DNA of 64,000 nt, taken from Prunella strophiata (lineage: Eukaryota; Chordata; Aves; Passeriformes; Prunellidae). The DNA is taken from positions 27,287,001-27,351,000 of the forward strand of contig JAZBQD010000027.1 in assembly GCA_036583965.1 (NCBI GenBank), written 5' to 3'. Every line of letters starts with the position of its first letter. The stretch's first letter is position 1. A model generated the notes under the pieces. That model was not told the DNA's origin. It made no database searches and worked only from the letters and a program-made list of their open reading frames with translations. Of this stretch, positions 10,647-22,344 are shown piece by piece. The translations under genes and the position numbers were made by a program.

Positions 10647-13600
10647 TTCCCGATGCTCTCATCCCGTTTCCGTGTTCCCATCCCGTTTTCACTTTCCCGA
10701 TGCTCCCATCTCATTCCCCGTGTGCCCGGGGCTCCCATCCCATGTTCCCGATGCTCCCATCTCCCGTTTCCATGTTCCCGGTGCCCCCATCCCGTTTCCA
10801 TGTTCCCAATGCTCCCATCCCGTTTCCATGTTCCGATGCTCCCATCCCGTTCCATGTTCCCGATGCTCCATCCCGTTTCCATGTTCCCAATGCTCCCATC
10901 CCGTTTCCCCGTTCCCGATGCTCCCATCCCGTTTCCATGTTCCCAATGCTCCCATCCCGTTTCCATGTTCCCGGTGCTCCCATCCCGTTTCCGTGTTCCC
11001 GATGCTCCCATCTCCCGTTTCCATGTTCCCGGTGCTCCCATCCCGTTTCCCCGTTCCCGATGCTCCCATCCCGTTCCGTGTTCCCGGTGCTCCCATCCCG
11101 TTTCCATGTTCCCGATGCTCCCATCCCGTTTCCATGTTCCCAATGCTCCCATCCCGTTTCCCCGTTCCCGATGCTCCCATCCCCTATTTCCATGTTCCCG
11201 GTGCTCCCATCCCGTTTCCCCGTTCCCGGTGCTCCCATCCGTTTCCATGTTCCCGATGCTCCATCCCGTTTCCATGTTCCCGGTGCTCCCATCCCGTTTC
11301 CATGTTCCCGGTGCTCCCATCCCGTTTCCATGTTCCCGGTGCTCCCATCCCCTATTTCCATGTTCCCGGTGCTCCCATCCCGTTTCCATGTTCCCGATGC
11401 TCCCATCCCGTTTCCCCGTTCCCGGTGCTCCCATCCCGTTTCCATGTTCCCGATGCTCCCATCCCCTATTTCCATGTTCCCGGTGCTCCCATCCCGTTTC
11501 CCCGTTCCCGGTGCTCCATCCCGTTTCCATGTTCCCAATGCTCCCATCCCGTTTCCATGTTCCCGGTGCTCCATCCCGTTTCCCCGTTCCCGATGCTCCC
11601 ATCCCGTTTCCATGTTCCCGATGCTCCCATCCCGTTTCCATGTTCCCGATGCTCCCATCTCCCGTTTCCATGTTCCCGATGCTCCCATCCCGTTTCCATG
11701 TTCCCGGTGCTCCCATCCCCTATTTCCATGTTCCCGGTGCTCCCATCCCGTTTCCATGTTCCCGGTGCTCCATCCCGTTTCCATGTTCCCAATGCTCCCA
11801 TCCCGTTTCCATGTTCCCAATGCTCCCATCCCGTTTCCCCGTTCCCGATGCTCCCATCCCGTTTCCATGTTCCCAATGCTCCCATCTCCCGTTTCCATGT
11901 TCCCGATGCTCCCATCCCGTTTCCCCGTTCCCGATGCTCCCATCCCGTTTCCCCGTTCCCGGTGCTCCCATCCCCTATTTCCATGTTCCCGGTGCTCCCA
12001 TCCCGTTTCCATGTTCCCGGTGCTCCCATCCCGTTTCCCCGTTCCCGGTGCTCCCATCCCGTTTCCATGTTCCCGGTGCTCCCATCCCCTATTTCCATGT
12101 TCCCGGTGCTCCCATCCCGTTTCCATGTTCCCGATGCTCCCATCCCGTTTCCCCGTTCCCGGTGCTCCCATCCCGTTTCCCTGTTCCCGATGCTCCCATC
12201 CCGTTTCCATGTTCCCGATGCTCCCATCCCGTTTCCATGTTCCCGATGCTCCCATCCCGTTTCCCCGTTCCCGATGCTCCCATCCCGTTTCCATGTTCCC
12301 AATGCTCCCATCCCGTTTCCATGTTCCCAATGCTCCCATCCCGTTTCCATGTTCCCAATGCTCCCATCCCGTTTCCATGTTCCCGGTGCTCCCATCCCGT
12401 TTCCATGTTCCCGGTGCTCCCATCCCGTTTCCATGTTCCCAATGCTCCCATCCCGTTTCCATGTTCCCGGTGCTCCCATCCCCTATTTCCATGTTCCCGG
12501 TGCTCCCATCCCGTTTCCATGTTCCCGGTGCTCCCATCCCGTTTCCATGTTCCCAATGCTCCCATCCCGTTTCCATGTTCCCGGTGCTCCCATCCCGTTT
12601 CCATGTTCCCGGTGCTCCCATCCCCTATTTCCATGTTCCCGGTGCTCCCATCCCGTTTCCATGTTCCCAATGCTCCCATCCCGTTTCCATGTTCCCGGTG
12701 CTCCCATCCCCTATTTCCATGTTCCCGGTGCTCCCATCCCGTTTCCATGTTCCCAATGCTCCCATCCCGTTTCCATGTTCCCGGTGCTCCCATCCCCTAT
12801 TTCCATGTTCCCGGTGCTCCCATCCCGTTTCCATGTTCCCAATGCTCCCATCCCGTTTCCATGTTCCCGGTGCTCCCATCCCGTTTCCATGTTCCCAATG
12901 CTCCCATCCCGTTTCCATGTTCCCGGTGCTCCCATCCCCTATTTCCATGTTCCCGGTGCTCCCATCCCGTTTCCATGTTCCCAATGCTCCCATCCCGTTT
13001 CCATGTTCCCAATGCTCCCATCCCGTTTCCATGTTCCCGGTGCTCCCATCCCGTTTCCATGTTCCCAATGCTCCCATCCCGTTTCCATGTTCCCAATGCT
13101 CCCATCCCGTTTCCATGTTCCCGGTGCTCCCATCCCGTTTCCATGTTCCCAATGCTCCCATCCCGTTTCCATGTTCCCGGTGCTCCCATCCCGTTTCCAT
13201 GTTCCCGATGCTCCCATCCCGTTTCCATGTTCCCAATGCTCCCATCCCGTTTCCATGTTCCCGGTGCTCCCATCCCCTATTTCCATGTTCCCGGTGCTCC
13301 CATCCCGTTTCCATGTTCCCAATGCTCCCATCCCGTTTCCATGTTCCCGGTGCTCCCATCCCGTTTCCATGTTCCCAATGCTCCCATCCCGTTTCCATGT
13401 TCCCGGTGCTCCCATCCCGTTTCCATGTTCCCAATGCTCCCATCCCGTTTCCATGTTCCCGATGCTCCCATCCCGTTTCCATGTTCCCGGTGCTCCCATC
13501 CCGTTTCCATGTTCCCGGTGCTCCCATCCCGTTTCCATGTTCCCGGTGCTCCCATCCCGTTTCCATGTTCCCAATGCTCCCATCCCGTTTCCATGTTCCC

Positions 13601-14738
13601 GGTGCTCCCATCCCGTTTCCATGTTCCCGGTGCTCCCATCCCGTTTCCATGTTCCCAATGCTCCCATCCCGTTTCCATGTTCCCGGTGCTCCCATCCCGT
13701 TTCCATGTTCCCGGTGCTCCCATCCCGTTTCCATGTTCCCAATGCTCCCATCCCGTTTCCATGTTCCCAATGCTCCCATCCCGTTTCCATGTTCCCGGTG
13801 CTCCCATCCCGTTTCCATGTTCCCAATGCTCCCATCCCGTTTCCATGTTCCCGGTGCTCCCATCCCGTTTCCCTGTTCCCGGTGCTCCCATCCCGTTTCC
13901 CCGTTCCCAATGCTCCCATCCCGTTTCCATGTTCCCGGTGCTCCCATCCCCTATTTCCATGTTCCCGGTGCTCCCATCCCGTTTCCATGTTCCCGATGCT
14001 CCCATCCCCTATTTCCATGTTCCCGGTGCTCCCATCCCGTTTCCATGTTCCCAATGCTCCCATCCCGTTTCCATGTTCCCAATGCTCCCATCCCGTTTCC
14101 ATGTTCCCAATGCTCCCATCCCGTTTCCCTGTTCCCGGTGCTCCCATCCCGTTTCCATGTTCCCGGTGCTCCCATCCCGTTTCCATGTTCCCGGTGCTCC
14201 CATCCCGTTTCCCTGTTCCCGGTGCTCCCATCCCGTTTCCATGTTCCCGGTGCTCCCATCCCGTTTCCCCGTTCCCGGTGCTCCCATCCCGTTTCCATGT
14301 TCCCAATGCTCCCATCCCGTTTCCATGTTCCCGGTGCTCCCATCCCGTTTCCATGTTCCCAATGCTCCCATCCCGTTTCCATGTTCCCAATGCTCCCATC
14401 CCGTTTCCATGTTCCCAATGCTCCCATCCCGTTTCCATGTTCCCAATGCTCCCATCCCGTTTCCATGTTCCCGGTGCTCCCATCCCGTTTCCATGTTCCC
14501 AATGCTCCCATCCCGTTTCCATGTTCCCGGTGCTCCCATCCCGTTTCCATGTTCCCAATGCTCCCATCCCGTTTCCATGTTCCCAATGCTCCCATCCCGT
14601 TTCCATGTTCCCGGTGCTCCCATCCCGTTTCCATGTTCCCAATGCTCCCATCCCGTTTCCATGTTCCCAATGCTCCCATCCCGTTTCCATGTTCCCGGTG
14701 CTCCCATCCCGTTTCCATGTTCCCGGTGCTCCCATCCG
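10647..14738. repeat. 28-bp minisatellite, about 146 copies
   Basis: The unit is GCTCCCATCCCG followed by TTTCCATGTTCCC and then GGT, AAT or GAT. Length variants are 30 bp (CCCCTATTTCC or ATCTCCCG forms) and 27 bp (GCTCCATCCC form). The first part, to about 12,300, holds most length variants and CCCCGTTCCC forms, while the later part is nearly uniform. The unit has no stop codon in any + frame and 28 is not a multiple of 3, so all three + frames stay open: 10068-14744, 10465-14841 and 10700-14920. These translate to the same cyclic 28-residue repeat and I do not call them genes. The array ends at CCCATCCGGGCTG. Confidence 0.98.
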
Positions 14739-16670
14739 GGCTGAGGTTCAGCTGGGCCAAACTGGAACTTTGCACCCTGTGCCCACAGCCTGGGTATGTG
14801 CATCCTCGGGCAGGCTGGTCACACAGACATGTTTTTTATAACACAGAGGTTTTTTATAACTTTAAAGCTCTACAGGTTGATGTATTTGGCTGTATAATAG
14901 CCAGGTTTTTAACTCTCTAAGCCCTGGGTTTACTCCCAAGCCAGGCAGATGTATTGCTAACACTGTTTGTGCTTTCTGGGAGTACTGGAGTACCTTCTGT
15001 ACCCAAAACTCAGCCCCAGGAAAATGGCACCTTTTGCTGCAGTCTCCTAAGTGGCAGGAGTAGATTGCAGCTGGATGCAGAAGAGCTGTGAGAGCAGGAG
15101 AGGCCTCCCCAGGGCAGTAGAGGCAGGAAAATACTTTTGTTTTTGTGGGTGCTCTGGGACAGGATGCCTCTTCCACCACTGGAATCAGGGGGTGCCCCAG
15201 TGCTGAGCAAGCTGTGATTTGTTTCTTGCTGAGCAGAGGTGTCACATAACATCAGAGGAGTTTAGAACCTGCAATCCTTTGCCATCTCCTTTTTCTGATT
15301 TGCCTCTATCCTTTTGAGCTTTTTTTTCTTCTTTGCCTAGCACCTTAGCCTCTGTTTTGCTTCCCATGCCTTGTCTGGCTGCACTTCCAGCTTGTGAAGG
15401 AGCAGAGGGAACCCAGAGAAGAAACAGGGGCAGCCAAGAAGCACCAGGAGGACAAAGAAGTCTCCTCTCTGAGTGCTCAGAGCTGTATTTTCTGAGCCTC
15501 AGCTGAGGAGGTTTCCCAGTAACTCCAAAATAAGCAAGCTGGTTCCATGGGGATTGAGCACAGGTTTGACAGCAGCAGGGTCTGGGCTGCAATCCTTGAG
15601 CAATGTTTGCAGCTGTGGCTTCTGCTTGGTTTCTAATTCATGATTAATTTCCCATCTTTGGGTTGGGGTCCCATCTCAGCACCCCCCCCCCCGTTTTATT
15701 GCATTTGTTCTGTCATTTTGGCAGCTGCCTCTGGCCTGTTGGTCCCCAGCAAGCAAACCTTGGCAGGGTGCACCGGTTTGTAGCAAGGTGGGACCTGTTC
15801 TTGGAGTCTGCTGGGCTGACATTCTCCTTGGAGGTATTGGCAGAGGACTTGAGGCCACCCAAGATCACAGAGACTTGCTGTAAGCCCAGCCTGGCTCTGC
15901 CACCTTGTGGGTGAGATGACCTCTGTTTGGAGAGGCTGATGACAAGGGAAAGTCCTTCCCCAGGGTTTAGGGTGAGGTCAGGAGCTGGAGCTGGGAGGTT
16001 TGCACTCACCAGCTGGCTTTGTGAGCCCTTCCCAGCTGTGTCCACAGCTGTGTCACTGCCCCCTGAGCCTGGGGTAACCCCCAGCCCTGCCAAGGTTTGT
16101 TTCACAGGGTTAGAACCAGCCATGAGTGTGCAAACCCAAAAAATGCCAGGGAAATGAGTCAAACCCTTCAACACCCAGTGCCCTGCACTCAGTGCCTCTG
16201 GCATTCCTGAAAGGTGGTGCTGAGCAAGCCTGGATGGCTCCCATCTGAAGGCAGCTCTGACACCTTTCTGCTGGCAAACTTGGAAACTTATTCTTCATCC
16301 TGTACAAGTCTAAGCCAGCTGAAATCCCTCATGAATCAACCATTGTAGCCATCTCTTGGCCAGTCTGGTGGATCCACTCTTGCTCTTCAGAGAGTTCTTT
16401 CAGGGTCTAAAAATGCTTTAATTCCCCTGAGCATGCCCCAGGCAAGCTCAGAGCTGAAGCTTGTCCCAGCAGATGAGCTGGCTGGCTGGCTCTGATGTGG
16501 TTTGTGGTTATGTGTAACATTGCTCATGTGGCCCTCCTGTGCTTTTGATTTTCTGAATCACCAGTGAGTGCACTTTCACAGGCAGGTGTGAGCCTTGCTC
16601 ATATGAGGTGTGTGAATACCCTGGGGAGGCTCTGAGAGCCTCAGCTTCTTCCAGCCTCACCTGAAGGGTC
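14739..16670. other. unique non-coding DNA
   Basis: No gene recognised. A C-run of 10-12 bases lies near 15681. Minus-strand frames such as 15713-16204 look like chance frames. Confidence 0.55.
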
Positions 16671-16981
16671 CCTGTGTGTCACTGTGGCACACAAACGACA
16701 CAACATGGACAGCAGTTCTTTGCAAGGTGTGAGAGAGCAAAAAGAGAGCTTTATTGAAATCTGACTCCATTTATAGTTTTCTGAAATCCCAGTGTCATTG
16801 GAGGGTGACAGTGCCACCTCCTCAATGCCACTGGACAACCCGACAGTCCATCAAGTTACTCTTCCCCCATAGAGGAAGACAAAACAATAAGTTATTTACA
16901 GAAAATGTGTGAGAAAGTTCTGCACAAGAATGTAAACATCAGAAGGCTTTAGAGAAACTTAAAAAATCAGGGCGACACCTG
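16671..16981 (-). mobile_element. complete short solo LTR, family D, with 4-bp TSD
   Basis: The LTR is 16675-16977 (303 bp), bounded by TGTGTC on the left and GCGACA on the right, with the direct repeat CCTG at 16671-16674 and 16978-16981. Read on the minus strand, it starts TGTCGCCC and contains a TATA box (CTATAAATGG) about 12 bp before an AATAAAGCTCTC poly(A) signal, then a short tail. This compact U3-R-U5 layout with a 4-bp TSD fits a class I (gammaretrovirus-like) LTR. There is no internal viral sequence. Confidence 0.88.
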
Positions 16982-19684
16982 TGCCCACAGCCCTTGCACT
17001 GAGCTCCTGGGGACTCCAGCCACCCTCCAGTGTGGGATGGAGCTCCCCAGGGTCAGATGGTAGCCAATCTCATTCCCCACTTGCCAAATTCCCACCTCTT
17101 CATTGCAAAGCTTGCATTTTGACAGATTCAAAGAGTCCTGGTGTTGACCTGGCAGAAGATGGGAGCTTTGAAGGTGTTTGCTCTGCTGGTGGCCTTTCTG
17201 TGAGCAGTGGGTGGCTAAAAGGCAGACACTGGTGTCCCAACCTGCCAGAGCAGCCATGGCACAGCAGTGACAGAGGCCAGGCATGCTGGGCCATGCTGTG
17301 AACACATGGCAAAGCAAGCAGTGGGCAGTAAACCTGGCAGGAGCCCTGGTTGCTCTGAATTTGTAGGTCAGGCACAGCTGTGTCAGAGCCTGGGTCCACT
17401 TGGGAGCTACCACACTGCTGCTGGCCCAAACCCTGAGGTGTCTCACTCAGAAATGCTGTGCCCTGTTGCACTGGAGAGGGACACCCCAAGGAGCTGGGGT
17501 TGGTGCATCTGTAGAGAAGGACCATGAACCACACAGGCCCAGGAGGGGCCTCTCCTGCCTCAGCAGGGTGGGATGAAAAATGTGCCATAACCACATTGAT
17601 ATGAAGATGTGCTATGGATAAGGTGATGGAGCAAGATACTGATAAGAGGAGAAGGTACCTGAGGACAGGAGCTGGTGCACAGCACACTTCAACTCCTAGT
17701 TTGTCTGTCTCCTGTGCTCTTATCTGCCTCTTCACCCCTCTGAGTTTCCAGCAGCACGTTTCCAGAGCCAGCTAAAGCAGCAAGAGGAGCCTCCAGCAGG
17801 GCCTGACCCTGTGAATCAGTGACAGAAGTTCCTCTGGCCTCTGCTGAACAGTAGCCAGGGGTACAGGATGTTATTTTGGCAATGTTATTTTATGTTATTT
17901 TGGCAATGGCAGTAGATGTGCAGGGTGTCTGAGTGGTGGTGGGAGGATGATAGGAAAAAGGGTGCCCTAGATGAGAAGGGGATTGCAGCTCTGCTCCAAA
18001 ATAGCACACAAAGGAACAAAAATTGGTCAGTGAGAGGCACAAACAGAAGGAATTTGTGCAGCTGGAGGTGAGAAATAGAAACTGGTGGTTGAAGTCACCC
18101 AGAATCGAGACTCAATCTGAGAAGAGATTTCATATGAAAACAGGAATACAATTAAAGCCTTTTTTTAGAAAGGTGAATGTTCTACTTTGTAAAGATCCTG
18201 AGAGATTTCCCATAAAACTGTGGCTTGGAGAAGAGGTAATGTCAGCATTAAAACCTGGCTTCTGATCCCATCATGATGAGAAACTAACCAGGGAATACTG
18301 GGAGCATTCTCTTGAACTGAAGGATCTCTTTGGCTCTTCCAGAAAGGAAATGATGTTTTTCTATGGTGTTTTCCTCCTGCTATTGAGTTCATAGTCCTCT
18401 GCTGCCTCCTTTGAAGAGGAGGGGAAAAAAAGATATACGAAGCAAATTAGCCAAATCTCTGTAACCATATCCAGGGACTGGACTGCTCAGTTTGCCAAGG
18501 TTTTCTTGCAACGTTTTCTTATATTTTGGTTAGGCCAAACCCTTATGAGACCCTTAGAAATAGAAATGTCTGTATTTGTGTTTGCCTTTTTGCCTTGTGG
18601 ATAGGTGCCCTATGCTCCTATTGGCAGATTTGATTTGGAAGTGCAGAGTTTGCATCCCTCTGGATTTGGTTGTTGAGACCTCTGGCTTGAGCAGTGTTCA
18701 GCTCCATCTCCCAGAGCCTGGCCCATTTCCTCTTGTTGTGTTGTGCAATAATGCATTTCACTTCCAATACCAGAAGGCTGGCAGTGCTCTGCAGCTCTCT
18801 GAGAAAGGTCACTGAAAGTCAGAGGAGTTTCACAAAAAACACAGATGAAAAGTTGACTCAGATTCACTGAAATGAACAAAACTCTTTCCTCTTTTTCTTT
18901 TAGAATTATCTGTTTTTTGTGAAACTCGCTGGTTTTGCTGTGACCTTTATCTCTTACTCACTTGCAAGAGGCTTTGTTTTGGCAGGCACAGGGGCAAGGA
19001 CTTCGCTCAGAGTTTGCAGCCTGTGCTCGATGCTGAAGGATGGGTTGAGATTTCCTGTGGCAATCCTGTCACCAGTTAACAGCCCCTGTTCTTGCTGGTG
19101 CCACATGGGCTCTGGGGATCCCATCCAGAACCCTTTCCCTCAGCCATGCAGGTGCTGAGGAGGTGCCTCTTCTGTGATTTGTGTTTTTTTTTTTTTTGCC
19201 ATCTCACCAGCTTTTCTTGCCACTGACAGATAAAGATCCTAGAAGTTCAGAGCTGTGGCCTCGGTATGAGTGGCAGCATTTGGGGCTAGTTCACCAGCCT
19301 GGCCTGGATTTAAGGATTTTCCTGACCCCAGCTGCAGGGCCAGGCAGACACACTGCTTGTGTGGCCCCTGCATCCTTTTCTCCTTTCATTTTATCTTTTC
19401 TGTGTGTAACCCAGCAGTGATACCTGTGAGGTACCAAGAAGGCACCAGTGCAGAACAGAGAGCACTAAGAGGTTCTGATGCTGTTGGTATTTTTGGGAGA
19501 GGTGATATTTGAGGCAAGAAGTCCCAGTCTCAGGTGACTTTGGGGTGCTATTAATAGCCTGTCAAGCATCACAGCTGTGGCAGCTGATGGCCCCTGTGTG
19601 GGCTGGTGGCTCTGCAGACACCACTGAAAGCCTTGCACTGCCACCTCAAGGGGTTGGGTGCCATTTTTGCCTTCCTTTTTCCTC
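16982..19684. other. unique non-coding DNA
   Basis: No gene recognised. The longest frame, 17100-17735 on the minus strand (211 codons), has no domain I recognise. A good polypyrimidine tract ending in TTTTAG lies at 18880-18902, followed by a frame with a hydrophobic stretch, but no donor or homology supports an exon. A poly-T run sits at about 19186-19197, and 17875-17905 holds a short duplicated TATTTTGGCAATG. Confidence 0.5.
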
Positions 19685-20238
19685 TGTCAAGGTTGGGATT
19701 GAAGGCATTTGAGAGGATAGTTCATGTTCAGACTCAGGTGTTTATTATTTCTTATCTGTGTTACAGTCTCACAGCAGTGAGTTCTGCAGTATTCCACTAA
19801 CAAGCTACAAAGTGGCTAACTATCTTTCTCTACAAGCTCTTTCAAGGCTAAACTGTCCAATTAAGAAATGACACCCAACTTATTTTCCCTTTTAACCCAA
19901 TAACTGATCACTTGAAGCCCACAGTGTGGACTTTTCTGTCCAGTTACAAAATACAACCCAAACCCATGAAGAAGAAGGTGAAGAAGAAGGACCAGCCTCC
20001 ACCCTAAAACCTCCATCTTGCTTTATATATATATTACTATATTCTAAGCCCCCAAACTCCAAGTTTTCCACCCTGTGATATTCCACACTTCTATTCAAAC
20101 TCCACACCCACAATCCCAGTGCTGTCAAGCAATTTTGAAAGCTTTCTCCACAGCCTCAGGCCAAATGCAGTGTTCTCCTGGGATTCAGAGTCTGTCAGCA
20201 CAGAAAGTCTGAAATTCTCAGCATCCAGAACTCCAGCA
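19685..20238 (-). mobile_element. solo LTR, family A, copy 2 (minus strand)
   Basis: This is the reverse complement of the 1969-2519 element. It carries GTTTATTATTTCTTATCTG (complement of the AATAAAC signal), GTCCAATTAAGAAATGAC, CAACCCAAACCCATG and the terminal CTGAAATTCTCAGCATCCAG. It is nearly full length and has no internal viral sequence. No clear target-site duplication was found. Confidence 0.85.
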
Positions 20239-20817
20239 GTTGGGGAGCTCAGTGGGGCCCCAGTGACACTGCACTGCAGAGAAGAAAACTCACCAAAATT
20301 CCCTCCTCACCATCTGCTTCCCCTTCCAAAAATCCCACAGGGACATGTGTCAACCCCAATTGAGTCTGTAACAAAGGAAGAAGCTTTCTCAAGGTGGAGA
20401 GGGCTGGCCAGCAGAGAAAAATGTCCCAGTGCTGCAGGATGGGCAATGGTTCTTCCCAGCCAGTGTGGTTTTTAAGGAGAAGGGGATTGAAGTGCTGGCT
20501 GTAGGGCAGGCTGCCCATGCTCAGCACCAGAGGCCTCTCACTTTGGTGTTTTGAGGGGCTGGAGATGAGTGAGTTCCCCAGCTGTACCCCCTCCTAGCCC
20601 AGGAGGGGTTTTGCCATGGGAATTGATTGGTTTTTGACTGCAGCAGTAGCCCAGAGCTCTGAAACACTGCCAGGGTTCCAAGCCCAAGAGGTCTCTGTGT
20701 GCTGCAGCCATTCCCATCCCTCCAGGCAGATGTGGGCAGGAGTTGCTGTGCCTCACCATGGCCATGGAAAAGGAAGGGAGCTGGCTAAGGGTCACTTCAC
20801 CATCAACAGATGTAAAA
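20239..20817. other. unique spacer between two LTR copies
   Basis: No gene, repeat or RNA recognised in this spacer. Confidence 0.5.
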
Positions 20818-21190
20818 TCCTAAATTGTCTAATTAAGAAATTATACTTAATTATTTTTACTTTTCACTTAATAACTGATTACTTGTAGTTCATAACATGG
20901 ACTTTATTTAATTACACAATACTACTTAAACTTGTGAAGAAGGATGAGTCTTTGGTTTAAGACTTTTATCTTGTTTTATATATATTATTATATTCTAAAA
21001 ACTTTAAACTCTAAGTTTTTCACTACGTGATATTACACACTTTTATTTAAATTACACACCTACAATCCCAGTTCTATCATTCCATTTTGGAAGGTTTCTC
21101 TACAGTCTCAGGTCAAATGCAGTGTTCTCTTGGGGGTCAGTGCCTATCAGCACAGAAATTCTAAAATTCTCAGTAACCAGGGTTCCAACA
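20818..21190 (-). mobile_element. truncated LTR, family A, copy 3, with strong C-to-T bias
   Basis: The copy aligns with the other family A LTRs over about 370 bp but lacks the part holding the poly(A) signal. Against the others it shows about 40 C-to-T changes on the + strand (for example ACCC to ACTT three times, and AATCC-type sites to AATTT) but only about 6 G-to-A and a dozen other changes. Editing is densest in 20818-21060. The flanking DNA keeps ordinary C content, so the bias belongs to the element. Because the element is on the minus strand, this is G-to-A on its sense strand. Confidence 0.85.
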
Positions 21191-21883
21191 AAGTCCCTCA
21201 AGGGTGCTCACCAGTCTGACACAGCCCAATCAACCTGCTCAGTGGGGTTGGGTGGATTTGGTCTAAATGCACATGAATTCCATCTCTGTTTTGTGCAGCT
21301 TTGAAACCAGAAGGGAAGCTGGGAGGAGAAAACTGATCTCAATAAAAATGTGCCTCTGGGAGCCTCTGGCAATATCTTCCAAAGACTGAAGAAAGTGCAG
21401 CCCAAATTCTGAAGTAAATCCAGAGAAGTCCCTTTGAAGCTGTACCTTCTGTCTCAGCTACAGGAACAGCAGCTGTGTTCCTGCATTCTTTTGAGGGTTG
21501 ATGGTGCCTGGGTATCTGGAATGTGGATTCAGATGTTCCCTTGGCTCCATGTCATGGCTTTCCCATCTGCCAAGGCAGAGGATTCATTCTCAGGGCATGT
21601 CCTTACCATGAGAATACAAGACTGGCCCTCTCAGTGATTTGACCAGCTGATGGGATAAGGTGTTGTGCCTTCTGTGGGTTGAAACAGGGATCCATGTGTA
21701 GGTAAACAAGGAAGAAAGCTGCCTGGATTTAATTAAAGCTATAATTAAAATCTTTGCCCATCAAACTGGGGTAGAGCCCACAGAGGAACCCTCAGGATTT
21801 GGGTATGAATCCTTTAGGATTTGCTGAGCAGCAGGAAATGTGTGTTTGGCCATCTCTGACCACGTGGGAACTACAGCTGGGTG
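21191..21883. other. unique non-coding DNA
   Basis: Nothing recognised. Confidence 0.5.
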
Positions 21884-22344
21884 CAGGTGATGCCTTGAGA
21901 GGCTCCCTGGAACAGAGGCTGGGCAGAGTTAAAGGAATAAAGTAGGGATTTATTAAAGGCCTTCACAGGATACACCTTGGGTTGTACAAGAGCCTGGCCA
22001 TGGCTACACCCAGGATGGACCCTGGGTCACGAGTTTTCACACTTTTATAAGTTTTGGTCCATTTCCATATTGGGTTTCATTGTCCAATTCCAGCTCCAGG
22101 TTATGCAGTCCCATCCTCCCAGATTGCTCTCCTCAATTCCCTGTTGTTTGCACTTTTTGGGCTGAAGCTGCAGTGGTGTCCTTGGTTCTGGGGCTGGAGA
22201 AGGATTGTTCTGTGTGACTGAGCTGTGAGGAGAACTTGCTGACACTCTTATATGAAGATTGGAGTTACAGACTAATGCAGTGCAGAATCTGGAAAAGCTG
22301 ATATGAAATTGCAATATGAAAGCACAAACTTAAGGCATCACAGG
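21884..22344 (-). mobile_element. solo LTR, family B, copy 1, with terminal inverted repeats
   Basis: The proposed element is 21888-22340 (453 bp), running from TGATGCCTTG to TAAGGCATCA, inverted repeats of about nine bases. CAGG occurs on both sides (21884-21887 and 22341-22344) and would be a 4-bp TSD. On the minus strand an AATAAA signal lies near the downstream end (complement of GGGATTTATT). It shares GTCCATTT, CAATTCCAGCTCCAGGT and ATGCAGTC blocks with 28053-28492. Confidence 0.75.

Noticed and set aside
10604..14803. Long minus-strand frames rich in Gly, Glu, Trp and Asn
   Set aside because: Complement of the same satellite, open for the same reason and interrupted only where unit lengths vary.
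10068..14920. Three overlapping giant + strand reading frames of about 1,400-1,560 codons
   Set aside because: All come from the stop-free 28-bp unit read in three frames. The upstream part is short and resembles no protein.
16060..16075. Reverse-oriented CTCF site around CTGCCCCCTGAG
   Set aside because: The 5' part of the motif does not match at several positions.
17100..17735. 211-codon minus-strand frame
   Set aside because: No recognisable motif or conserved-looking composition. A chance frame in moderately GC-rich DNA is the simpler reading.
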